DNA of 64,000 nt from Thalassoglobus neptunius (GTDB lineage Bacteria; Planctomycetota; Planctomycetia; Planctomycetales; Planctomycetaceae), in contig NZ_SIHI01000001.1 of assembly GCF_007859735.1 (NCBI RefSeq), forward strand, positions 1,626,241 to 1,690,240, in the 5' to 3' direction. Below the pieces are notes generated by a model that searched no databases, was not told where the DNA came from, and saw nothing but the letters and a program-made list of their open reading frames with translations. The translations under genes were made by a program, and so were the position numbers. Position 1 is the first letter of the stretch, and every line of letters begins with the position of its first letter. Shown here piece after piece: positions 58,125 to 64,000 of the stretch.

Positions 58125-59121
58125 CTAAAACCCCAAGGTAGCAAATTCTGCGACCGTGGGGTTTTCTTTTGCGCTGAACCAGAGACACGCGAATCGATCC
58201 CCAATCTCCGCAACAGGTTGCGTTGCTCCCCAGATTCTCGAAGCGTCTCTGCCGAACTTATAGAGACATCTCTGTCGTCCGCGATCGGTTTCAAAGCGCC
58301 TCTCTCGCACCGAAAGTCTCTCTGCACTCACAGAGACAGAGCGTTCGGGTTATCAGCTCGTCCGGTTCGACACGCATGATTCGGCTTTTCGAATTCTCCT
58401 CCGAAATACTCCGACTGCCCGGTGATGAGAACAGCGGACAACGGAGACTTTTTCTGCATAAGTAACAAGAGACGCTGGTATTGGGCCATCGTCGATTTTA
58501 TCTCTCCCTGAGCACCGGGAACTTAATGCAGGAACATGCTTCTCACCACAACCTCCGCGATCTCGTCGCCATTCTTGCCGACGGAGTTCGCCGTCACCGC
58601 AGGCTCTCAAAACGCTGCGATCGCAGCGTTTTGAGAGCCTGCGGTGACGGCGAACTCCGTCGGCAAGAATGGCGACGAGATCGCGGAGGTTGTGGTGAGA
58701 AGCATGTTCCTGCATTAAGTTCCCGGTGCTCAGGGAGAGATAAAATCGACGATGGCCCAATACCAGCGTCTCTCTTGTTACTTATGCAGAAAAAGTCTCC
58801 GTTGTCCGCTGTTCTCATCACCGGGCAGTCGGAGTATTTCGGAGGAGAATTCGAAAAGCCGAATCATGCGTGTCGAACCGGACGAGCTGATAACCCAAAG
58901 GCTTTGTCTCTGTGAGTGAAGAGAGACTTTCGGTGCGAGAGAGGCGCCTTGAAACGAATCGTCGGCGGCAGAGTTGTCTCTATAAGTTCGGCAGAGACGC
59001 TTCGAGAATCTGGGGAGCGACGCAAACTATTGCGGAGATTGGGGATCGAGTTGCGTGTCTCTGGTTGAGCGCAAAAGAAAACCCCACGGTCGCAGAATTT
59101 GCTACCTTGGGGTTTTAGTGG
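58122..59121. repeat. ~1-kb near-perfect inverted repeat abutting the tRNA
   Basis: The two arms meet at 58620/58621 with no spacer: AACGCTGCGA faces TCGCAGCGTT. The inner ~240 bp of each arm are identical except for a CT insertion in the right arm; the outer ~250 bp are ~90% identical. The arms end in CCACTAAAACC / GGTTTTAGTGG, exactly where the tRNA discriminator base and its terminator begin. I find no credible protein in it; mirror-image open frames with identical starts result from the symmetry. Confidence 0.9.
58127..58170 (+). terminator. Terminator of the initiator tRNA gene
   Basis: AAAACCCC (58127-58134) pairs with GGGGTTTT (58158-58165) and is followed by CTTTT. An inverted copy sits in the right arm of the palindrome at about 59077-59116. 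Confidence 0.7.
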
Positions 59122-59419
59122 AGCGAAGCCAACCCTCTTCGAAATAGAAACAGAGACATTTCGAAAACGATTCATCTATAGCGGTCCGGAAAGTGGGGTT
59201 GGCTTCGGAGTAGTGAGTCAGACGGCTTTCGAGATTATTGCTTCGGGTTATGAGGTTGACTGGTGTCTGGCGTTACATCGACAATGTTCTTGCTTTTTCC
59301 CAATTTGAACGTCCCCAACAGGGATGTCTGCGAGTTTCATGCTGATTGAGTTCGTCGTCACGAGCGGTTTGCCGAGCTGCTTCGCTCATGATTCTTGGTG
59401 AGCCTTCAGATTTCATTTT

Positions 59420-59540
59420 CGAGATACCAACGTGATCCGCGGGGATGCCCGCGACATGACTCAGGGCCACGCGGAAGCCCAGGTCGTCATACTTGATCAA
59501 AGCAGCGTGATTGTAACGGAGTGCCGATCTGCAAAGAGAG
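59420..59540 (-). pseudogene. Fragment of a formylglycine-generating enzyme (SUMF1)-like gene
   Basis: Read on the minus strand it gives LCRSALRYNHAALIKYDDLGFRVALSHVAG, matching the C-terminal end of the SUMF1/FGE-sulfatase domain (CRSAYR ... DDLGFRVA). No upstream part of the domain is present, and the plus strand immediately switches to an IS3-type fragment. It is a leftover of a gene destroyed by insertion. Confidence 0.55.
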
Positions 59541-59650
59541 GCAGCGCTCGTAGAAGCCTCTTCGAATACATCGAAGCGTTTTACGACACCATCAGAAAAC
59601 ACACAGCCCCAGGCTACAAAAGCCCCGTCCAGTTTCGACAAGTCACCTAA
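59531..59650 (+). pseudogene. 3' fragment of an IS3-family transposase
   Basis: Plus-strand reading RRSLFEYIEAFYDTIRKHTAPGYKSPVQFRQ is the typical C-terminal end of IS3-family OrfB (RRSLFEYIE..YN..R.H...GY.SP..F). The N-terminal part, including the DDE acids, is missing. It overlaps the reverse-strand FGE-like fragment by about 10 bp at 59531-59540, which marks a junction. Confidence 0.7.
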
Positions 59651-59725
59651 CCCAAATCCCATACCCATTATCCTGGGAAATTTCACTATTGAACAGGAGG
59701 CGCAATCATGTTCCTTTTGGCAGTT

Positions 59726-60690
59726 TCACAGTTCAATTGCGACAGTCAGATGGTCTTGGAGGACTTCTTTGGAGGTTTGGTCGTTGAGCCTTTTGCGGGA
59801 CCGGTTGTTGAGTAAGTTCGTGACGTCGTTAAGGGTGTTTGTGGAAAGCCTGGCGAAGTCGGTACCTTTCGGGAAGAACTGTCGGAGCAAGCCGTTGAAA
59901 CTTTCGTTTCTGCCGCGTTCCCAAGCATGGTATAGTCGTGCGAAGTAAATGTCGATTCCGCAGTGTCGCGAGACCTGTCTGTGCTGGGCGAATTCTTTCC
60001 CATTGTCGAGCGTCATCGTTCGCCTGAGCGGTTGTGGAAGGGGGTCGAGGAGTCGCTGCATTTGTCTCGATACGTTTGGGCTTTGAACCGCCTGATGAGT
60101 CCCACCAGAGCGAAGCCGCTTTTACGTTCATTGAGAGTCACCAGCGCACTTCGTCGCCTTGCTCCCAAAACGGTGTCCCCTTCCCAATCGCCGTAGTGCT
60201 GTTTGGTGTCGACGACACTTGGGCGATCAGCGATGTGAGCTGCCGCCCGGAGTTTTCCACGCTGATCGCCTGGTTTCTCGCGTTTTCCGAACCGCAGAAA
60301 TGATCGCCAGAAGACTCGGTTCGGCTGCCGATTGATCCAGCGATACACAGCCATGCAAGAGAACCATCGCTCTGGATAGTCATTGAATTAAATCCGAAAA
60401 CGACCCGCAATTTGATCAGGAGACCAGAAATCGAAGAGTCCGTTCGTCATAAAGCACGGCACACCGGATCATCGAATTTGCGTTGACGTGGTCGCTGGGC
60501 GCGTCTCTGCTGTGCGAGGTGATGGGCCCGGTCGGGAAAATATTTGCCGTTGACGCTGTTGCGTTTGACTTCACGAAAAATCGTTGATCGATCGCGTCCT
60601 AAAGCGTGTGCGATGTCGTCTTTGGTGAAGCCGATTTTGAGGAGTTCTGCTATCCCTTGCAATCGATTTTGTAAGCTGCGTTCTCATCGC
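59726..60690 (-). pseudogene. Decayed IS30-family transposase
   Basis: Reading on the minus strand, three frames together give one IS30 transposase: N-terminal HTH ELLKIGFTKDDIAHALGRDRSTIFREVKRNS (60447-60662), then the DDE part WEGDTVLGARRRSALVTLNERKSGFALV (60013-60354) and LTMDNGKEFAQH-like TMTLDNGKEFAQHRQVSRH with ERGRNESFNGLLRQFFPKGTDF (59726-60061). Frameshifts lie near 60055 and between 60354 and 60447, where stops occur. Ends of the element cannot be defined; no matching terminal repeats found by eye. Confidence 0.8.
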
Positions 60691-60993
60691 TGGAGTGTCC
60701 TTTCGACCAGCTTTTTTTGAAGACCAACTCGTCAAACACCCAGCGATGTTTCACTCAAGATCAATCCAAAATCAGTCGCATTTCAAACGTGAACCTGCCC
60801 TAAGCAACATTGTGGCTAGAGGCCATCCATCGCGATCGATCTAGGTCACCTAACAGGACGGTTTTTACGACAACGCCCTAAACAAAGCGAGCGAGTCTGA
60901 ATTTCGACAAATTGTACTAACGCCAGCCCCCGTTGCCAAACAAAGGAGGTGTGCCGAAGGCCTAACCTTACTACCATGCTGGCCGACGCTGAA
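60691..60993. other. Gap with no recognised feature
   Basis: Between the decayed IS30 and the PTH2-like gene. A GTCACCTAAC string at 60847 also occurs at 59642 but seems too short to be meaningful. Confidence 0.3.
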
Positions 60994-61296
60994 TCACCGA
61001 TAAAGTGAATAGAAACGAAACGGTTTCGGCCATTCTTCGCGAGGTTTGAACGCAATTGCGACCTCTTGGCCATCGAGAGCGGATTCCGTGATGACAACGC
61101 AATCGTCGTACGATTTAGCGGTCTCGAACTCTGTGTCGTTTACCTTGCAGATCGTTTTGTGGAAAGGACCGGACAGCCATTGCTCGATTTCGGGTGCGTC
61201 TTTGAATTTGAGATACGCCGCGAGTGAAGCGTGCGATGCACTAACAAGTGCAAATCCTGTCGGCACGGATTCACGAATGAGTATGTACATTTTCAT
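60994..61296 (-). CDS. PTH2-like small protein
   Basis: A 100-residue protein whose alternation of strands and helices follows the PTH2 (Bit1-type peptidyl-tRNA hydrolase) fold: KMYILIRESVPTGFALVSASHASLAAYLKF (compare KM.LVVR...GK.AAQ..HA...AY), EIEQWLSG-FHKTICKV and SYDDCVVITESALDGQEVAIAFKP. The canonical GxGKxxAQ stretch is changed, so hydrolase activity is doubtful. It lies in the mobile block with the NADAR gene but is separated by ~410 bp, with no shared operon obvious. No signal peptide. Confidence 0.5.
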   Translation of the reverse strand: MKMYILIRESVPTGFALVSASHASLAAYLKFKDAPEIEQWLSGPFHKTICKVNDTEFETAKSYDDCVVITESALDGQEVAIAFKPREEWPKPFRFYSLYR

Positions 61297-61530
61297 CTAA
61301 GCGTTTCGCCTGCGTCGACTATCGGTTCTCATGACAACATCGTGTCGGAAAGTCCGGTCACCTCGGCATGGGGTGGTCACGATATTTCCGAAGGTCGCCA
61401 TAATTAAAAAATTGTAGGAGTTGTAAAGACTCACTCACATTCCTGATTTAATAGTGAATTTTGTTTTTTCTAATGTGTTCTGTACCGTTTTCTACACACC
61501 AAGAAGAGCACCGGATTCGAAAACCGATAG

Positions 61531-61713
61531 TCAATCAGCGACCGAAAATTGAGTTGGATGCAAATAATACTTTCGAATGTCACTTACGGGGTTATAGGAA
61601 GTGAGTTCTTGCCTGATTACGTCAAAATAGGGAGTGAACGTGCCCCAAGGTATGAGGTTGCTTAAGGGGCACACTCGGGCTTGACAGCGAGATCGATGAG
61701 CTATGTCTGTCAT
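61531..61713 (-). CDS. Small ORF translationally coupled to the NADAR gene
   Basis: A 60-residue ORF whose ATG overlaps the NADAR stop by four bases (ATGA). The product, TDIAHRSRCQARVCPLSNL ... FDVIRQELTSYNPVSDIRKYYLHPTQ, has no family I recognise. The coupling suggests a real partner, but its short length and lack of domain signature leave doubt; it may be a remnant of a larger gene. Confidence 0.35.
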   Translation of the reverse strand: MTDIAHRSRCQARVCPLSNLIPWGTFTPYFDVIRQELTSYNPVSDIRKYYLHPTQFSVAD

Positions 61714-62132
61714 GCAACCAACTCTTCGCGTATCTTCATCAACAGTGTCCCAAGGTGGTTCTCTCCAGTGCCCTTACAGACACCCCAGAAATGATCTCCC
61801 CAGGTGTTTCCTTCAATAATTTCGGCGTGACCAGTCGCAATTAGTTGTTCTTTAAGGTCAGGTACAGAAAATTTTTGTCGCAATAGATCTTCCATAATAT
61901 GAAGTTTTATTGAATCCCAATCTTTTCGCTCTTTGAGTTTGCTGCCTAGTTTTTTTGCGTGACCAGCGGACTGCGATTCTTGAATTAACTGTCTTTCAAA
62001 TCTGTCCGTAGTTTTCGACGCCTGATAGGCATGTTCGACAGACGGGTACGTTTCACGGTCAAGCACAACGCTTACAGCCCAGAAATTACTCAACCAACGA
62101 TACTCACCCGAGAAACTCATGATGGTTTTCAT
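61710..62132 (-). CDS. NADAR-family protein (YbiA/DUF1768)
   Basis: A 140-residue NADAR domain: RWLSNFWAVSVVLDRETYPSVEHAYQASKTTD (the SNF..V and EHAYQ motifs), then GHAKKLG and WGDHFWGVCKGTGENHLGTLLMKIRE. NADAR proteins cleave ADP-ribose or riboflavin-type intermediates; some reverse guanine ADP-ribosylation on DNA and act beside toxins. Here there is no DarT-like toxin. Start ATG 62132; a second Met at codon 5 is the alternative. The region is more AT-rich than the chromosome to the left, suggesting acquisition. Confidence 0.85.
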   Translation of the reverse strand: MKTIMSFSGEYRWLSNFWAVSVVLDRETYPSVEHAYQASKTTDRFERQLIQESQSAGHAKKLGSKLKERKDWDSIKLHIMEDLLRQKFSVPDLKEQLIATGHAEIIEGNTWGDHFWGVCKGTGENHLGTLLMKIREELVA

Positions 62133-62618
62133 TGTTGAATCTCGGTTGTGTCAATCTGTGATTACGATTTTCATGAATTTGATCGAAGCGGTGATGATTC
62201 TAATCGTTTTCGTGATTCAATTGACAACACAAAACAACTTGATTCACTTCAGTCTTCCAAGGACATGTGTAGACAATCGAGAGTTCGGTCGAAAGTTATT
62301 AGTACAAGGACGGAATCTCGTCACGCTCGTCTTCAACACTATTCAACCAAGTCTCCCCTCAAGATTTTTAAGATACTTGAGAAAGTTCACGTCCTTCAAG
62401 TCATTGTCGAACTGATGAGTGCCTTCCAAAGATACAAAAGTAAATTGTCCGTATCAAACAACACTCGTTCAAATCGACAACGATCTCAATGAGTGATTTT
62501 TCCGCCAAGAAGTTTCGCATTCGAGAAGTTTCGATCGCCTTGGCACTGCTCAACTGAAGAATCAAATCTGAAATGCCCCCAAAGTTTGAACCAGCCTTAT
62601 GAGAGTTCGGGTTAGGTA
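62133..62618. other. AT-rich gap with no gene
   Basis: About 490 bp between the NADAR gene and the IS3 element. Overlapping short open frames on either strand have no recognisable content. It may hold the NADAR promoter. Confidence 0.3.
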
Positions 62619-62658
62619 TGACCTGCTCCACTTTTCTGAGCCATTCCTTATGAGAAAA

Positions 62659-63426
62659 TCAATGGCTTCCTCTGGCCAGGCTAGCCTGGCCAGAGGAAGC
62701 GAAATCTTTGGGGGCCAGGTTGGCCAAAGCGCTGTGGGGTCGATGTTCGTTGTAGTCAACGCGCCAAGCTTCTGTCTTCTTCTTCGCGTCGTCAAGCGAC
62801 AAGAACCAATTTTCATTCAGACACTCTGCCCGCACGCTTCCGTTGAAGGATTCAATGAATGCGTTATCCGTGGGTTTTCCGGGTCTACTGAAGTCGAGTG
62901 TCACTCCATTGGCATACGCCCACTGGTCTAAAATTTTCGATGTGAACTCGGGACCGTTGTCCACACGAATCGTTTTTGGCAACGTGCGATCACAAGCCAA
63001 GTCCTCCAGGACTGAGACAACGTCCTTGCCTCGCATTCGCTGGCCAACCTCGATCGCAAGACTCTCACGAGTAAAGTGATCGACTATCGTCAACAGGCGA
63101 ATCTGGCGGCCATCAAAGAGTTCGTCAGACATGAAATCCATCGCCCAGCAGTCGTTAATGCGAGTCGCCTCTGGTCGATCCGACCGTGTCCGGCAACTCA
63201 CTCGACGCCTGGGAGTCCTGGTTCGCAGACTCAGCTTTTCTTCACGGTAGATCCGATACACTCGCTTCGCGTTCACCTCCCAACCTTCTCGACGCAGCAA
63301 AATATGAAGTCGCCGATATCCGTAGTGAACTCGAATGGCTGCCAACTCCTTTAATCGCATTCGTAGAGCGACCTGCTCATCCTTCGTGGATTGATATCGA
63401 TGACTTGAACGAGCCAAGCCAACCAA
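62659..63426 (-). CDS. IS3-family transposase OrfB (integrase domain)
   Basis: A 255-residue rve/DDE integrase. HTH-21 region RLHILLRREGWEVNAKRVYRIYREEKLSLRTR precedes the catalytic domain: D in CWAMDFMSDELFDG, D in TIRVDNGPEFTS and E in NAFIESFNGSVRAECL, with YNEHRPHSALANLAPKDF at the end. Translated alone from the visible start it lacks ~25 residues, because it is normally produced as OrfAB by a -1 frameshift from orfA at 63507-63513. Its last codons lie inside a perfect 36-bp palindrome (62665-62700). Confidence 0.9.
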   Translation of the reverse strand: MVGLARSSHRYQSTKDEQVALRMRLKELAAIRVHYGYRRLHILLRREGWEVNAKRVYRIYREEKLSLRTRTPRRRVSCRTRSDRPEATRINDCWAMDFMSDELFDGRQIRLLTIVDHFTRESLAIEVGQRMRGKDVVSVLEDLACDRTLPKTIRVDNGPEFTSKILDQWAYANGVTLDFSRPGKPTDNAFIESFNGSVRAECLNENWFLSLDDAKKKTEAWRVDYNEHRPHSALANLAPKDFASSGQASLARGSH

Positions 63427-63500
63427 AACGCAAGCACGTCGCTCACTGATTCGATAGCACGACTTGGCTCCTTCGACGCATTCACGAAGGCGGGCAGGCT

Positions 63501-63773
63501 TTATAGCTTTTTTGAAAGGACATCCTGTAAGATCTGCTTGTCCAAACTCAAGTCTGCCACCAATGACTTCAAACGCTTATTCTCTTCCTCCAAAGATTTC
63601 AAGCGGCGAAGCTCCTCCGTGCCGAGCCCAGCAAACTTCTTCTTCCAACGATAGAACGTCTGCTGGCTAATTCCCAGCTTGCGACAAACTTCTTCGACTG
63701 GCGTTCCACTTTCCGCCTGCTTGATGGCAAATGCAATCTGCTGATCGGTAAATTGACTCTTCTTCATGGTCAT
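63501..63773 (-). CDS. IS3-family transposase OrfA (HTH)
   Basis: A 90-residue HTH_Tnp_1 protein: KSQFTDQQIAFAIKQAESGTPVEEVCRKLGISQQTFYRWKKKF followed by a leucine-rich coiled coil (GTEELRRLKSLEEENKRLKSLVADLSLDKQIL). Typical of IS3-family orfA, which binds the ends and regulates transposition. It ends just past an AAAAAAG slippery site and then TAA. Confidence 0.9.
   Translation of the reverse strand: MTMKKSQFTDQQIAFAIKQAESGTPVEEVCRKLGISQQTFYRWKKKFAGLGTEELRRLKSLEEENKRLKSLVADLSLDKQILQDVLSKKL
63507..63513 (-). promoter_or_regulatory. -1 programmed frameshift site of the IS3 element
   Basis: On the minus strand orfA ends TCA AAA AAG CTA TAA. AAAAAAG is the canonical A6G slippery heptamer. A -1 shift reads on as AIKPARLRECVEG and joins orfB in frame. 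Confidence 0.8.
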
Positions 63774-63903
63774 CTTTCTTCAAAATGGACGACCAGATTC
63801 TAACAAGAATTTTCTCACTTAGAATGGATCAGTTTTTTGGGCGCAGATTGCATTGTTGAAAACATCTCTGGAATCTGAGATGAGAATGCGCTAAAATCTG
63901 GTG

Positions 63904-64000
63904 ATGAGTGATTCCCCACGAACGAATGTGTTGTTGGAAGTGGCAAAGCTGTCGCTTCGGATTGGACGCAAGTATGTCGAGCCGTATTCGCATGCGAAGA
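63904..64000 (+). CDS. 5' end of a possible transposase gene (cut by window edge)
   Basis: Open frame from ATG 63904 to the end, giving MSDSPRTNVLLEVAKLSL and RIGRKYVEPYSHAK. The combination LLEVAKLSLRIG..V.PYSH resembles the N terminus of IS4/IS5-like transposases common in planctomycetes. Too short for certainty. Confidence 0.4.
   Translation, partial: MSDSPRTNVLLEVAKLSLRIGRKYVEPYSHAK

Larger units (their letters stand above)
62619..63836 (-). mobile_element. IS3-family insertion sequence
   Basis: About 1.2 kb with orfA and orfB on the minus strand. The left end TGACCTGCTCCACTTTTCTGAG and the right end (read inward on the minus strand) CTGATCCATTCTAAGTGAG give imperfect terminal inverted repeats of ~18 bp. 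The end nucleotides are uncertain by a few bases. No clear target duplication flanks it. OrfB has an intact DDE triad and orfA an HTH, so it may be active. Confidence 0.8.

Noticed and set aside
58353..58915. Two overlapping mirror-image ORFs (58353-58760 minus, 58481-58915 plus) with identical N termini
   Set aside because: They are produced by the symmetry of the palindrome. The product has a skewed Arg-rich composition and no domain.
60447..60662. IS30 N-terminal frame as an independent small DNA-binding protein
   Set aside because: Its continuation in neighbouring frames reconstructs one transposase, so it is part of a decayed gene.
62119..62415. ORF of 98 residues opposite the NADAR 5' end
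   Set aside because: It overlaps the NADAR start region and promoter, has no similarity to known families and composition reflects AT-rich non-coding DNA.
62401..62631. ORF of 76 residues adjacent to the IS3 element
   Set aside because: It crosses the end of the element and is an open read-through of non-coding sequence.

Overview
The window looks like a chromosomal segment of a member of the Planctomycetota (Planctomycetaceae-like). This rests on two DUF1080 lipoprotein-like secreted proteins, a Tat-exported DUF1501 protein, a PQQ-propeller secreted protein, a very large Ser/Thr kinase with a DLG instead of a DFG motif, many GTG starts, and short or absent operons with housekeeping genes scattered singly. 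The species cannot be named from the sequence alone.

Layout. 0-10 kb: sugar-type ABC permease, PPi-dependent phosphofructokinase, PMT-type membrane glycosyltransferase, YdcZ-type transporter, FHA-like miniprotein, PQQ propeller protein and the hslVU protease operon. 10-16 kb: a Tat-signal miniprotein, a CgeB-like glycosyltransferase fused to a sulfotransferase, a BON-domain protein and a kinase with an extracytoplasmic beta-helix-like sensor. 16-25 kb: acetolactate synthase, a candidate small RNA, DAHP synthase, HPRT, an LpxH-like phosphoesterase, an MJ1255-type glycosyltransferase and a fatty-acid desaturase. 25-37 kb: Dabb protein, purA, metH with a structured leader, an acyltransferase-3 protein interrupted by ankyrin repeats, an Ntn asparaginase, and the dxs-ispA isoprenoid pair. 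37-47 kb: methyltransferase, DUF1501, AlkA-type glycosylase, hydrolase, HAD phosphatase, DUF1080, a thioredoxin/CxxCH/PDZ protein, a second PMT-type transferase and parB. 47-58 kb: a UvrA with an extra, truncated third module, ispH, DUF1080, a membrane-anchored FlgG-like protein, purB, a DUF1570 metalloprotease and initiator tRNA-Met.

58-64 kb is an accessory region that starts at the 3' end of the initiator tRNA. It holds a ~1-kb near-perfect palindrome, mutually truncated fragments of a formylglycine-enzyme-like gene and an IS3 transposase, a decayed IS30 transposase, a small cargo block (PTH2-like protein, NADAR protein and a translationally coupled small ORF), an apparently intact IS3-family element with an A6G frameshift site, and the start of what may be another transposase at the window edge.

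Functional links. Dxs, a prenyl synthase and IspH supply MEP-pathway isoprenoids. PurA, PurB and HPRT cover purine interconversion. IlvB and DAHP synthase start branched-chain and aromatic amino-acid synthesis. Several glycosyltransferases, the acyltransferase and the sulfotransferase fusion point to envelope or exopolysaccharide decoration. The most unusual items are the three-module UvrA, the FlgG-like anchored protein, the ankyrin-interrupted acyltransferase, the thioredoxin-CxxCH-PDZ protein, the large palindrome next to the tRNA, and the NADAR/PTH2 cargo.
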